A stretch of DNA of 64,000 nt from Bin5 sp022821545 (GCA_963664085.2 CAXXLO010000002.1:1860001-1924000); one strand, 5' to 3'; counted from the first letter of the stretch, positions 35,677 through 47,353 are shown. The notes: generated from the sequence alone by a model not told the origin. Translations and numbers: made by a program.

Positions 35677-36042
35677 ATGGTTGATGTAAATGATGCGGTG
35701 CTCGACGGCAAGGCCGAGCTGTTCTTCCCGGCCTACTTGATCCCGACGCTGCGCGATCTGCGCGGCGACGGCTGGCGCGAGCTGGTCGACCGAGTTTCGA
35801 TGTTGCCCGATACCCACCCGGACAGTCTGGCTTTTGTGCTGATGATGATCAATCTGGGCGACTGTATGAAGTGTCATAGCAACTACTACAAATTCCTGCG
35901 AGGCTGCGCCTTCTGCTCGCTGCAGACGATCCGCACCTACAAGGGGACCGACGCAGACCTGCTGCGGCTCTACAGCAATGCGCAGGATGAGATCGACCGC
36001 CAGCTGAGCGGCATGGGAACGCTGTCACTGGCCGCTGCGTGA
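35677..36042 (+). CDS. Small CxxC-CxxC protein, unknown
   Basis: ATG at 35677 is preceded by GGGAGG. The 121-aa product (MVDVNDAVLDGKAELFFPAY) contains CMKCHSNYYKFLRGCAFC, two CxxC pairs suited to zinc or an Fe-S cluster. It lies between an MBL hydrolase and a terminator, so it ends the nuo-linked transcription unit. Family not recognised. Confidence 0.65.
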   Translation: MVDVNDAVLDGKAELFFPAYLIPTLRDLRGDGWRELVDRVSMLPDTHPDSLAFVLMMINLGDCMKCHSNYYKFLRGCAFCSLQTIRTYKGTDADLLRLYSNAQDEIDRQLSGMGTLSLAAA

Positions 36043-36087
36043 ACAAAAAGCTGTACGACTTGAAACAGCGCTCCGCAACTGCAGATA

Positions 36088-36116
36088 AACCAGCGCCTTC
36101 TGTGCGCTGGTTTTTT
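36088..36116 (+). terminator. Rho-independent terminator after the nuo-linked genes
   Basis: AACCAGCGC and GCGCTGGTT form a 9-bp perfect stem around CTTCTGT, followed by six T. It ends the cluster starting with nuoB. Confidence 0.9.
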
Positions 36117-36208
36117 CTTTCCGGGCCGGGACATGTAAGGCTCTTGCCCGCCGCCGTAAGACCGCGCGCGGGATGCGCTGCAGCGGTCGTAAACGGGAAA
36201 GAACGTTG

Positions 36209-37582
36209 ATGAGTGTACGCAGTGCGCGCGCACAGGGAGATGGGTCCGTTCGAATCGCGATCATCGGCGGCGGGGTTGCGGGCCTTACCGCGGCCTACGA
36301 GCTCGCGGGCGCGGGCAGTGCGCGCGTGCATCTCTTTGAGAACGGGCCGGAGTTGGGCGGGCTCGCTTCGGGTTTCAAGGGGCGGGAAAGCTGGGACTGG
36401 CCGCTGGAGAAGTTCTATCACCATCTGTTCACGAACGATGACGCGATCTTGCGGCTGACGGAAGAGATCGGCGCCGCTGATCTCTTGGAGATCCACCGCC
36501 CGTCGACGGTCATGCACTTCCAGGGCGCAAACTATCCGCTTGACAGCCCCGCCCGCCTCCTGCGCTTCCCGCATCTGTCCCTGCCCCAGAAGCTGCGGAT
36601 GGGGATGGTGCTGGCCTATCTGAAATACCATCCGCGGCCGCCGTGGCGTGCATTTGACGGCCTCCTGGCCGATCAATGGCTGGCGCGGCGGATGGGGGAG
36701 ACAGCCTACGGCAAGCTGTGGCGGCCGATGCTGGAAGGCAAGTTCGGCCCCCATTTCCGCGCTGTCAATCTGGCATGGTTCTGGGCGAGGGTCTACAAAC
36801 GGACGCCCCGCCTCGGCTACTACCGGGGGGGCTTTCAGGCGTTCGCCGACAGGCTGGGCGCGGCCGCACGCGCGCGGGGGGTAACCATCGAGACCAACGC
36901 GCCGGTGCGGGCGGTGACGACGCTGGCCCAGGGCGGTTTCAGGGTAGAGAGCGGGGCGCCGGAAGTGAACGGGGGCAAGTTTCCGGCCTCAGACAGCTTT
37001 GATGTTGTGCTTGCGACGGTCAGCCCGGGGCTGATGCAGCGGCTGGCGCCGGAGATGCCGGCCGCTTATCTCTCGAAGCTGGGGGCCCTGCGCCATATGG
37101 GGGCGGTGGTGATGACCCTGGCGTTGGACCGCCCGCTGCTGAAAGACACCTACTGGGTGAACGTGCCCAAGGCCGAAGGGCTTCCCTTCCTGGTGCTGGT
37201 CGAGCATACCAACATGATCGACCCGGGCCGCTACGGCGGAGATCATCTTCTCTATCTGGGCGACTACCTGGATCCCTCCCACCGCTACTTCACGCTGCCG
37301 CAGGATGAGCTGCTGGCGGAGTTTCTGCCGGCCCTGCCCCGCTTCAACCGCGAGTTCCGGCCCGACTGGGTGACGGGGGCATGGCTGCATCGCGCCCCGT
37401 ATGCGCAGCCCGTGCCGGTCCGGGGCTACGCGGCGATGATCCCGGAGCTGCGCACGCCGTTGCGGGGCCTTTACTACGCATCCATGAGCCAGGTTTACCC
37501 ATGGGACCGGGGGACGAACTACGCGGTGGAGATCGGGCAGCGCGCGGCCCGAATGATCTTGGAGGACAGTGGTCAGCGGTGA
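36209..37582 (+). CDS. FAD/NAD(P)-dependent oxidoreductase (amine oxidase/protoporphyrinogen-type)
   Basis: The 457-aa protein has the Rossmann dinucleotide motif IAIIGGGVAGLTAAYEL at residues 15-31 and GGLASGFKG, the second FAD element. The C-terminal LRGLYYASMSQVYPWDRGTN region is shared with NAD(P)-binding oxidoreductases linked to polysaccharide or terpenoid metabolism. Substrate unknown. GGGAAAG precedes the chosen ATG; a start twelve codons earlier is possible. Confidence 0.82.
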   Translation: MSVRSARAQGDGSVRIAIIGGGVAGLTAAYELAGAGSARVHLFENGPELGGLASGFKGRESWDWPLEKFYHHLFTNDDAILRLTEEIGAADLLEIHRPSTVMHFQGANYPLDSPARLLRFPHLSLPQKLRMGMVLAYLKYHPRPPWRAFDGLLADQWLARRMGETAYGKLWRPMLEGKFGPHFRAVNLAWFWARVYKRTPRLGYYRGGFQAFADRLGAAARARGVTIETNAPVRAVTTLAQGGFRVESGAPEVNGGKFPASDSFDVVLATVSPGLMQRLAPEMPAAYLSKLGALRHMGAVVMTLALDRPLLKDTYWVNVPKAEGLPFLVLVEHTNMIDPGRYGGDHLLYLGDYLDPSHRYFTLPQDELLAEFLPALPRFNREFRPDWVTGAWLHRAPYAQPVPVRGYAAMIPELRTPLRGLYYASMSQVYPWDRGTNYAVEIGQRAARMILEDSGQR

Positions 37583-37633
37583 CTGACCCGGCCTGTTCGC
37601 AAAGACGGCCGCTTCATTCCGATTGCACAGTGT

Positions 37634-38464
37634 CTACCGCATAAAGGATCCGCCCGTCACTGGAATCGAGAGACCTGTGAGAAAATCGGCCCCATCCGAG
37701 GCCAGAAAAGAGACGGCATGGGCAAGGTCGTCGGTGTGGGCGAGGCGGCCTAACGGCGTACTTCCCGCTGCCCCGGACAGTAGGGCGTCGGTCGCCTCCT
37801 TCACTTGCAACGACGGATTGGTGAATAAGTTGGTCATGTGGCCCACTCGCTCGGTGGGGGTCAAGCTGGGGCAGATGGCGTTGACGGTGATCCCGAACTC
37901 GGCCAGCTCCTGGGCGAGCGACTGCGTCAGGCCCACGATACCGAATTTGGATGAGCAGTAGGCGGCAAATCGGGCAATCCCGCGCAATCCCAAGACTGAG
38001 GAGACGCTGATAATGCGGCCGCCGCCGCCTCGGGCCACCATGTGACGTGCGGCTGCCCGGCTGCAGACAAAGGTCCCCTTCAGATTGACCGACATGACGC
38101 GGTCCCACTCGTCCTCCTCCAGGTCGACAACCGGCACCCGATCTCTGCCGCCGCGGGCCGCCGCGTTGTTGACCAGGATATCGATTCGTCCGAAGGCTTC
38201 CACCGCCCGTTGCATGGCGGCTTCGACCGACGCGGAATCGGTCACGTCGCACGTCAACGCCAGGCCGCGGCGCCCCAATGCCTCGATCTCCCCACGAAGT
38301 GCCGGCAGACCTCCCCATTCGGCGTCGGGATAAGGTTTCTCGACCAGGTCCGTCACAACGACGTCCGCTCCATCCTCTGCCAGCCGCTGCGCGATCCCTC
38401 GGCCAATGCCGTGTTCGCCGCCTGCGCCGGTCACGAACACAGTCTTCCCTTCCAGATTGTACAT
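37634..38464 (-). CDS. SDR-family oxidoreductase
   Basis: Classical short-chain dehydrogenase of 276 aa: cofactor motif TGAGGEHGIG at 12-21, DILVNNAAARGG (NNAG-type), SVSSVLGLRG with catalytic Ser, and YCSSK (YxxxK) near residue 172. C-terminal GSTPLGRLAHTDDLAHAVSF is typical. Acidic DL after the second strand suggests NAD preference. Substrate unknown. It is convergent with the upstream oxidoreductase. Confidence 0.9.
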   Translation of the reverse strand: MYNLEGKTVFVTGAGGEHGIGRGIAQRLAEDGADVVVTDLVEKPYPDAEWGGLPALRGEIEALGRRGLALTCDVTDSASVEAAMQRAVEAFGRIDILVNNAAARGGRDRVPVVDLEEDEWDRVMSVNLKGTFVCSRAAARHMVARGGGGRIISVSSVLGLRGIARFAAYCSSKFGIVGLTQSLAQELAEFGITVNAICPSLTPTERVGHMTNLFTNPSLQVKEATDALLSGAAGSTPLGRLAHTDDLAHAVSFLASDGADFLTGLSIPVTGGSFMR

Positions 38465-38782
38465 CTCGCACTCCTCCTGAATGATGATCCCTGCGGTGAC
38501 AGACAGTGCCCGTCACTTGCATATTAGTAATAATACACTTACTTGGACATTTTCCTTATACCCTCTGTTCATTATACGTTCTGTTCACTATACACGCTCT
38601 GCTCACGGAATACAGTAGGCGCCGCAACTTTACCACCTTATACATTCGGACCTCGGAGCTACTGCCTGAGAGCCTCCATTTTTGACATGCGCGAAGGGGA
38701 AGAGTAAGGTAGGAAGAGACATTCGGAATCCTGGCTGGGTCGTTGCGGCGGCTTTGCGGAACTGGAGGGATAGGAACCAATT
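38465..38782. other. Divergent intergenic region with tandem TCTGTTCA motif
   Basis: Near 38563-38606 the motif TCTGYTCA occurs three times with 16- and 18-base spacing, resembling the array at 2277-2344. AT-rich sequence at 38520-38560 probably holds the SDR promoter. No gene seen. Confidence 0.5.
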
Positions 38783-39622
38783 ATGGGCAACGGCAATATG
38801 GAAAGCGCCGGCGGCGCGCGGCGAGAGCCCCCTTTCGACCCAAGGATTGAGGCGAAATTGGGGATCCCGATCAAGAATATCGTCGCGGTGGCGAGCGGTA
38901 AGGGCGGTGTGGGCAAGAGCACGGTCAGCGTCAATTTGGCGGTCAGCCTCGCGCAGACCGGCGCGGCGGTCGGCCTGCTGGACGCGGATATCTACGGGCC
39001 GAACATCCCGATCATGATGGGCGTGGAGGAGATGCCGCCCGTGGACGCGGGCAAGCTGGTCCCGGCGGAGGCGCATGGCGTCCGCTTTATGAGCATGGGC
39101 TTCCTGCTGCCGCCGGAGCAGGCGCTGATCTGGCGGGGGCCGATGCTGCACAAGGCGATCCAGCAGCTGTTCTCAGACGTGCGCTGGGGAGAGCTGGACT
39201 ATCTGATCGTCGATCTGCCGCCGGGCACGGGAGACGCGCAGCTTTCGCTCGCGCAGATCGCGCCGCTGAGCGGCGGGCTGATCGTCACCATGCCGCAGAT
39301 GGTCTCCGTGGCCGATGCGCGGCGCGGCGCGGCCGCCTTTGAGCAGCTCGAAGTGCCGATCCTGGGCGTGATCGAGAACATGAGCGGGGAGATCTTTGGC
39401 CGCGGCGGCGGCGAGACCGCTGCCGCCGAGCTGGGCGCCGCCTTTCTGGGCGTAGTCGGTCTGGACGCGCAGATCAGCGCCTCGGGAGACGGGGGGCGGC
39501 CCATCGTTGCGGCCAGCCCTGAAAGCGAGGCGGCGCGTACCTTCGGCGAACTGGCGCAGCAGGTGGTGGCGCAGTTGCGGGCGCTGTCAGGGGGAAGCCA
39601 GCCCCAGCTGAAGATCGTGTGA
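38783..39622 (+). CDS. mrp: Mrp/NBP35-type P-loop ATPase lacking the CxxC
   Basis: The 279-aa protein has deviant Walker A GKGGVGKST near residue 37, LLDADIYGPNIPIMMG, and DLPPGTGDAQLSL. Family members carry and transfer Fe-S clusters through a dimeric CxxC in the segment IENMSxxxCPxC; here IENMSGEIFGRGGGET passes straight to the IFGxGGG motif without the Cys pair. The N-terminal MIP18 domain is also missing. It may still act as an apo-scaffold partner. It is adjacent to no Fe-S assembly gene here. Confidence 0.9.
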   Translation: MGNGNMESAGGARREPPFDPRIEAKLGIPIKNIVAVASGKGGVGKSTVSVNLAVSLAQTGAAVGLLDADIYGPNIPIMMGVEEMPPVDAGKLVPAEAHGVRFMSMGFLLPPEQALIWRGPMLHKAIQQLFSDVRWGELDYLIVDLPPGTGDAQLSLAQIAPLSGGLIVTMPQMVSVADARRGAAAFEQLEVPILGVIENMSGEIFGRGGGETAAAELGAAFLGVVGLDAQISASGDGGRPIVAASPESEAARTFGELAQQVVAQLRALSGGSQPQLKIV

Positions 39623-39635
39623 CTCCGCAGAGAGG

Positions 39636-39686
39636 AAAGCACACCCGGTTGGCGTCGAGGAGGGTGTCGCCCGCCGGGTGTGCTTT
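39636..39686. terminator. Bidirectional hairpin terminator
   Basis: AAAGCACACCCGG and CCGGGTGTGCTTT are exact complements separated by about 25 bases, between convergent genes. T-rich on both sides, suiting both transcription directions. Confidence 0.85.
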
Positions 39687-39710
39687 GAGGCAAAAGAGGA
39701 AAACTTACCC

Positions 39711-40760
39711 TTACTGCAGCGCGTTTACCTCTTGGAGAAGCTCAAGCGTTCCCTGCAGGTCGTCAATGTCGGTCAGGTCAATGTCCGGCGTGTTCACGTC
39801 GGCCAGGGGCAGCAGCCCTTCGGCGGTGGTCGGAATGCCGGCGACGAGCGGATACTCGTTGGTCTGCTCGGAGAAGTAGTTCTGCGCTTCGTCCGAAAGC
39901 AGGAAGGCGACGAACGCCTCGGCTGCGGCCTTGTCCTTGGCGGTATCCAGCACGGCTGCCCCCGCCACATTGATCATCGCGCCGGCGTCACCGGCGGCCG
40001 GATGGTGGTTCTTGGCCTGGAAACCGGGATCTTCCTTGAGGAACCTGTACAGGTAGTAGTGGTTGACGAGACCGAGCACGACCTCGCCCTTGCCGGTAGC
40101 CTCGACGATCGGAGTATTCTTGGGATAGACCTGCACGTCGTTGGCGATCATGGCTTCCAGCCACTCCTTGGCCCGTTCCTCACCTTCAAGGACGCGCACG
40201 GCGGTGACGAAGGCCTGGAAGCTGCCATTGGTGGGCGCCCAGCCGACCTTGCCCTTCCACTTGGGATCGGTCAGCTCCCAGATGTCGTTGGGCAGCTCGT
40301 CCATGCTGACCATTTCCGTGTTGTAGACGAATACTCGGGCGCGTCCGCTGGCGCCGACCCAATCGCCGTTGCCGGCCCGGAAGCGGGGGTCGACCCTGTC
40401 GAGGATCTCTGCCGGCAGTGCCGAGAGGCGCCCGGCCAGAGAGAGCGCGCCAAGCGCGCCGGCGTCCTGGCCATAGAAGACGTCGGCCGGTGAGTTCTGG
40501 CCTTCCTCCAAAATGGTAGCGGCCATTTCGGCGGTGCCGCCATAGCGCACGTTGATGGTGACGCCGCTCACCTCCTGGTAGCGCTCCAGCAGAGGCCCAA
40601 CCAGGTTTTCATTGCGGCCCGAGTAGATGGTCAGCTCGGTGGCTTCGTCCGCGCTCTCCATCTCCATCTCCATCGGCTGTATCGGCATACAGGCGGTCAG
40701 CAGCAGGGCGGCGAGAAGGACCAGAACCAGCGGCAACCTTCCGACATTCTTGACGAACAT
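39711..40760 (-). CDS. Ferric iron ABC importer substrate-binding lipoprotein
   Basis: The 349-aa protein begins MFVKNVGRLPLVLVLLAALL with lipobox LLTAC. LTIYSGRNENLVGPLLERYQ and VNHYYLYRFL (adjacent tyrosine ligands) are hallmarks of FbpA/FutA-type Fe3+ binders; GGTAEMAATILEEGQNSPAD is also typical. ATG at 40760 was chosen for the signal peptide and the GGGAG upstream. No permease or ATPase lies nearby. Confidence 0.9.
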   Translation of the reverse strand: MFVKNVGRLPLVLVLLAALLLTACMPIQPMEMEMESADEATELTIYSGRNENLVGPLLERYQEVSGVTINVRYGGTAEMAATILEEGQNSPADVFYGQDAGALGALSLAGRLSALPAEILDRVDPRFRAGNGDWVGASGRARVFVYNTEMVSMDELPNDIWELTDPKWKGKVGWAPTNGSFQAFVTAVRVLEGEERAKEWLEAMIANDVQVYPKNTPIVEATGKGEVVLGLVNHYYLYRFLKEDPGFQAKNHHPAAGDAGAMINVAGAAVLDTAKDKAAAEAFVAFLLSDEAQNYFSEQTNEYPLVAGIPTTAEGLLPLADVNTPDIDLTDIDDLQGTLELLQEVNALQ

Positions 40761-41101
40761 AAAGGACTCCCTTTCCAGATTTATGGATTGATTAACACAT
40801 CTCTTCCCGACAAGGCCCGTTACGGAGTTTGTCGGCTCTCCGTGAGAACCGGAGCCGGCTGGGCCGTAAACAGGTGAGCGCTTGCAATGCTTGTCGCAAC
40901 ACTCCGCACTGCAACACTGCAAAAGTGTAGCACACAAAAAGGGCCTGAATTTGACGAAATTGGGAGGAAATCCTGTAGGCAACGGTAAACGCGCGCGTTA
41001 AGGGCGGTTTACTGAGGAATTAACTGTCGTTGCGCCAAAAACGAGGAGGGAGTAAAGATTGAAGTGAAGAGAGAGAAGTGAGTAAAGAGAAGTGAACAAA
41101 A

Positions 41102-41140
41102 AAAGTGAGGAGAGAGAAACGCCTCTGCTCTCCTCACTTT
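41102..41140. terminator. Hairpin terminator between Fe-binding protein and Suc/Fer-like genes
   Basis: AAAGTGAGGAGAG pairs perfectly with CTCTCCTCACTTT across a 13-base loop. It serves as a stop between the two minus-strand genes. Between 40761 and 41101 purine-rich GAAGTGA repeats occur and no gene. Confidence 0.75.
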
Positions 41141-41233
41141 GGTTCCTGAGCTATTTGGTTCCTGAACTGACTATGGCTGTGCAATAACGCTCTTGGCGAC
41201 CCCAGTCGTCTGATGCCGCGGGGGTAACGCAGG

Positions 41234-42172
41234 TCAGGCCGGGGTGGGGGCGTGGACGGAGTGGGAGAGCAGCCGGTATTGGGGGACGCGCTCGGTGTCC
41301 GGTTTGCGGCAGCTGAGCGGAATGATGAACTCGGACTCTTCGGCCAGGACGAAGAGCTCATGGACAAGATCGTCGCCCTTGGAGCGGAAGCGGCAGGTCC
41401 ATACGTCCTCCTGCTGGTCGGCGTCGACAAGGGAGAAGGCGTCGAGCGCATGCTGGTGGGTTTCCGCGCGCAGGTAATACTCGGCGGCCTGGACTGGCGC
41501 CTTATAGCAGGAGCGGCCGCGGTAGCGGTCGAGCGCGTAAACGTCGCCGGAATTGTAGGAGTCGACGAGGGGCACGGCGTCTTCGGCGCCGAGGCGGCCG
41601 TAGTAGAGGCCGTGCGGCAGAACGATCATGGTGGGGGCGAAGCGGTGGCCGCCGGTGTGCGTAGTCTGCCAGACCTGGTCGCCGGCGTAGGCGGCCATGG
41701 TGAGATAGACCGGCACGCCGAGCGTGGCGCAGCAGCGGTCGCGGCTTCCGTTGGTGCAGACGAGGAAGAGGGGTTCGTAATGTTTGTGGGCGGCGTAGCG
41801 CCCGGGCGCCGCGCGTATTTCGGCGACGATGGCGGGCAGATCCATGGCCGCGAGGTCGCTGAAATCGGCCAGGTGGAAGCGGTAGAGTGCGGCATTCTCC
41901 TCCTGCGAGAGGCCGATGAAGAAGCTGATGCCGGAGCCATTGCGGGTTTCTCTGTGTTTGATCAGCTGGAGGCGGGACCCGGGCGTAGCCGCGACGGACT
42001 GTTGCAGGTGTTCTTTGAGGGCGTCGTCGAGCCTGCTTTCTTCCATGGCTTTTGCGCCCCATACAGCGGGGTATTCGAGCACAAACCAGACATCGGTGCC
42101 GTTGCCGGCGGTGCCGTAGATGGCTTCGCCGGAGGTGCGTGAAAGTTCTGAACAGACATGGCCTAGCGTCAT
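41234..42172 (-). CDS. Sucrase/ferredoxin-like family protein
   Basis: The 312-aa protein contains the family signatures VCTNGSRDRCCATLG, TTHTGGHRFAPTMIVLPHGL and YYGRL, a thioredoxin-like fold that may bind a [2Fe-2S] cluster. ATG at 42172 was chosen because GGAG lies upstream and conserved sequence starts at once (MTLGHVCSEL). It is 64 bp downstream of the MFS gene. Physiological role unknown. Confidence 0.88.
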   Translation of the reverse strand: MTLGHVCSELSRTSGEAIYGTAGNGTDVWFVLEYPAVWGAKAMEESRLDDALKEHLQQSVAATPGSRLQLIKHRETRNGSGISFFIGLSQEENAALYRFHLADFSDLAAMDLPAIVAEIRAAPGRYAAHKHYEPLFLVCTNGSRDRCCATLGVPVYLTMAAYAGDQVWQTTHTGGHRFAPTMIVLPHGLYYGRLGAEDAVPLVDSYNSGDVYALDRYRGRSCYKAPVQAAEYYLRAETHQHALDAFSLVDADQQEDVWTCRFRSKGDDLVHELFVLAEESEFIIPLSCRKPDTERVPQYRLLSHSVHAPTPA

Positions 42173-42236
42173 TTTGTTGTCTCCGTAGGGTAAGCGCTTT
42201 TCCGAATTTCTACCACGAACGGCCAGAGGGCGCAAG

Positions 42237-43583
42237 TCAGCCGTTTTCGGCGGCATGGCGAGGGTCTGCCACCCAGAACGCCATGAGGAGGACCCCGGCC
42301 AGGCCGGCAACCGCGCTGAGGGCGAAGAGATATGTATAGTTGACTGCGGCGAGCCAGCCGCCAAGGAGGGGGATGACGACGTTGATGGCCCCGATGATCG
42401 AGTTGGTGATGCCGACGTAGGTGGGGCGCTGTTCCGGCCCGGTGAACTCAAGCACGATCATGAGGCCGGAGACGAAGGTGGAGCTGAAGTAGACGCCGAG
42501 GAGGACGAAGACAAGATAGTAAAGAACCGGCTCGGCGGCCAGCCCGGCGATGACATAGCCCGAGGCCGCGGCCAGCCCGCCGAGCACGAGCGAAACTTTA
42601 TGTCCTTTGCGGTCCGCCAGTAGGCCGAATATCAGATTGCTGGCGGACTGGCCCGCGAGGAGGGCGACAGTGTAGTTGCCGACGGTGCCGCCGGAGACGT
42701 CCCATTTGCTGATGGCCGCCGCTGTGACAAAGGCCATGCCCATGCCGCCGACCGCGAGCAGCCCGCGGGCGGTGAGGAAGCGGCGGAAATTCTGATCGCG
42801 GCGCAGAATGCGGCCCAGCCTGGTCCACAGGCGGAGGCGGTTTTCGGCGGCGCGGGGGACGCGGCGCACCGGTTCGCGGGTGAGGGCGAGAACGGCCCAG
42901 CCGGCGAACATAAGGATGGTGGCGAGCCCGAAGAGGATCAGGAAGTTGCGGGGAAAGGGCAGTGTCTCCAGGATGCGGCTGCTGCCGAGCGCCCCGAGCG
43001 CGCCGGCAATGCCGCCGGCGAACATGGTTACCCCCATAAGGCGGCCGCGGCGGGTGGCGGGAAAACAGACTGCGAGAAGGTCCTGCCAAGCGGGGGCGAT
43101 GATGCCGGCGCCGAAGTTGTAGATGGCGAATGCCAGGAGGAAGAGGGCGAGGGCCCAGGAGGGCGAGCTGACTGCGAAAAGGGTCGCGGCGGTCAGGAGG
43201 ACGAGCGGCATGCGTTCGAGAAAAAAGCCCAGATTGATCAGCCAGGGCTTTTTGCGGTCTGTGCGTTCGATGGCGCCGGCGCTGAAGAGCTGGGGGAAGA
43301 ACCAGCCGCCATTGGCGATGACGGCAAGGAGGCCGATGTAAAAGGGGTTGTCGGTCAGCCGCGTGACGAAGAAGGGGAGGATGGTGGTGGCCGACATGAG
43401 GCTTTGGGCCAGGAGAAAGAGGGCGCCGTCGATGACGTTGACGGAGAAATTCCAGTTGTAGTTGCGCCATACTTCGGCTTCAACGTCCTCATCGGACCGG
43501 ACGGTGGCGGGCAGGTCCGCCTGGAGCATGCGGCGCACCATGGCGACGGCGAACCTGCGGGCGGGAATTATCGTTCCTAGCAT
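42237..43583 (-). CDS. MFS transporter
   Basis: The 448-aa protein has about twelve membrane segments. DNPFYIGLLAVIANGGWFFP and ERTDRKKPWLINLGFFLERM (motif A-like), FGLLADRKGHKVSLVLGG (second loop) are MFS features. Substrate unknown. The start could be ATG 43583 or an internal Met (MVRRMLQ). Suc/Fer-like gene follows on the same strand. Confidence 0.85.
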   Translation of the reverse strand: MLGTIIPARRFAVAMVRRMLQADLPATVRSDEDVEAEVWRNYNWNFSVNVIDGALFLLAQSLMSATTILPFFVTRLTDNPFYIGLLAVIANGGWFFPQLFSAGAIERTDRKKPWLINLGFFLERMPLVLLTAATLFAVSSPSWALALFLLAFAIYNFGAGIIAPAWQDLLAVCFPATRRGRLMGVTMFAGGIAGALGALGSSRILETLPFPRNFLILFGLATILMFAGWAVLALTREPVRRVPRAAENRLRLWTRLGRILRRDQNFRRFLTARGLLAVGGMGMAFVTAAAISKWDVSGGTVGNYTVALLAGQSASNLIFGLLADRKGHKVSLVLGGLAAASGYVIAGLAAEPVLYYLVFVLLGVYFSSTFVSGLMIVLEFTGPEQRPTYVGITNSIIGAINVVIPLLGGWLAAVNYTYLFALSAVAGLAGVLLMAFWVADPRHAAENG

Positions 43584-43595
43584 CGGGACTGCAAG

Positions 43596-43664
43596 TGGCC
43601 GGTGGTTGCTGGTCGCTGGTTAGTGGTCGCTGGTCAGTGGTTGCTGGTCAGTAGTCAGTGCAGT
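43596..43664. repeat. GGTCAGTGGTT-type tandem repeats
   Basis: Imperfect units of about 10 bases (TGGTCGCTGG, TGGTCAGTGG) fill the short divergent gap between MFS and the Fe-S gene. Related units stand at 47355-47430 and briefly near 34835. Confidence 0.75.
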
Positions 43665-43788
43665 ATATGTTGGTTCGGTCTGCTGCGCTACTTTGTGGGG
43701 GTGTGTATAATTGTGCAATGCTCTCCGTTCCGCGGAACGCCGGAGAGACCGATCTTGGCGCGATACAGGGAAGCGGGTGTGAACTGCT

Positions 43789-45846
<2,058 letters not shown>

Positions 45847-45903
45847 GACGGCTGCGGTTAGAACTCCAGCGGTTGGAACTCCAGCAGTCTGTGGGTGTGT
45901 GGA

Positions 45904-46701
45904 CTAGCGCAGAGGAGGTCCGACGAGGGTCGCGGTCTGGAAGGCGGCGAAGAAAAGGAGCGCGCAGAGAAGTGTCCAGGCCAGATTGCGGGCGATGCTT
46001 GCTTCGCGGATGAGAGGCTGGCGGCCGAAGCTGAGTATGGAGGGCGCGCGGTAGCGGGGCAGAAGGCCGATGGCGACGACGGCGCCGCCGGCAAGGCCGC
46101 CCAGGTGCCCCCAGTTGTCGACGTTGGTGACCGAGAAACCGAGGAAAAGGTTGATCACCAGAATCGCGACCGCGGACTGGAGCATCGACTTCCCCTGCCT
46201 GCCCATGTTCTCCCGGTAGCGGTAGAAGTAGACGATGGTCGCGCCGAGCAGCGCGAAGACCGCGCCGGACGCCCCTGCGGAGAGAGCGGGTGAGAAGGCG
46301 TAGCTGGCGATGCTGCCGAGCAGGCCGCCGAGAAGGTAGATAACGGTGAAGCGGACATGGCCGAAATGGCCTTCGCTGATGGGGCCGAGCCAGAAGAGGC
46401 CGATGAGGTTGGAGATGAGATGGATGGGGCCGATGTGGAGAAACATGGCGGTGAAGAGTCGCCAGTTCTGGCCCTGGATGATATGCCAGTTGGACTTCAT
46501 GCCGAGGTCAATGAGGACGCGCAGGTTGGTGGGGCCGTTCCAGACGCGGTATTCGACGAGCCCGTAGAGGAAGGTGGCGGCAAAGGCGAGGAGGTTGATG
46601 GCGATCAGGGCGCGGCTGACGCGCGGGGGGACGAGAGGGATGAAGAAGGATGGCCCGGGGGGCGGGGCGTCCGCACGGGGCTCGTTGCCGAAGAGGTTCA
46701 T
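45904..46701 (-). CDS. Rhomboid-family intramembrane serine protease
   Basis: The 265-aa membrane protein has six to seven helices, LHIGPIHLISNLIGLFWLGP, the catalytic GASGAVFALLGA (GxSG) and the His in WGHLGGLAGGAVVA. It cleaves membrane proteins within the bilayer. 10 bp separate it from gmk upstream. Confidence 0.93.
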   Translation of the reverse strand: MNLFGNEPRADAPPPGPSFFIPLVPPRVSRALIAINLLAFAATFLYGLVEYRVWNGPTNLRVLIDLGMKSNWHIIQGQNWRLFTAMFLHIGPIHLISNLIGLFWLGPISEGHFGHVRFTVIYLLGGLLGSIASYAFSPALSAGASGAVFALLGATIVYFYRYRENMGRQGKSMLQSAVAILVINLFLGFSVTNVDNWGHLGGLAGGAVVAIGLLPRYRAPSILSFGRQPLIREASIARNLAWTLLCALLFFAAFQTATLVGPPLR

Positions 46702-46711
46702 CGCGGCCTGT

Positions 46712-47353
46712 CTATAGATCTACGGGAGACCAGTCCACGCGGCACTTTTCGGCCTGGATGATGCTGATCACCTTGTCGACGGTCTCTTCCTGGCAATCGT
46801 CGCGATTGACGACGACGTATTGGAAGTTCTGCAGGTGCTGCATCTCCTTGCGGGCGGTGGCGATGCGCATTTTGAGTCTGTCCGGCGTTTCGGTCTTACG
46901 CTCCAGCAGACGGCGCATCTGCTCCTCTTCACTTTCGGCCACCAGGAAGATGGTTACGACTTCGGGGATGAGGCGGCGGATGGTGGCTGCGCCCTGCACG
47001 TCGATACGCAGAATGACGTCCTTGCCGCTTGCCAGGGCCTTGCGCACGTGGGACTTGGGAATGCCCTTGTAGTCGCCGTAGACGACTGCGTACTCCAGGA
47101 GCTCATTGGCGTCGATCATTTCGGCGAACTCTCCCACGGACACGAAATGGTAATCGACGCCGTCGACTTCAGCAGGGCGGCGGGGCCGGGTGGTGGTGGT
47201 GACGACGAAATGGAAGGGGAGGTCCCGCTGCTTCATCAGCGCCAGCGTGGTGTCTTTGCCGACGCCGCTGGGCCCGGAGAGGACAACCAGAATCGGACGG
47301 GGCTGATTCTGCCGGGCGTAGATTATCGTTACATCGTCCTGAATGTCTGACAT
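46712..47353 (-). CDS. gmk: Guanylate kinase
   Basis: The 213-aa protein has Walker A SGPSGVGKDT, TTTTRPRRPAEVDGVDYHFV for GMP binding, and DVQGAATIRRLIP. It phosphorylates GMP to GDP. Length is typical. Convergent neighbours are rhomboid downstream and a GGTCAGTGG repeat before the start. Confidence 0.96.
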   Translation of the reverse strand: MSDIQDDVTIIYARQNQPRPILVVLSGPSGVGKDTTLALMKQRDLPFHFVVTTTTRPRRPAEVDGVDYHFVSVGEFAEMIDANELLEYAVVYGDYKGIPKSHVRKALASGKDVILRIDVQGAATIRRLIPEVVTIFLVAESEEEQMRRLLERKTETPDRLKMRIATARKEMQHLQNFQYVVVNRDDCQEETVDKVISIIQAEKCRVDWSPVDL

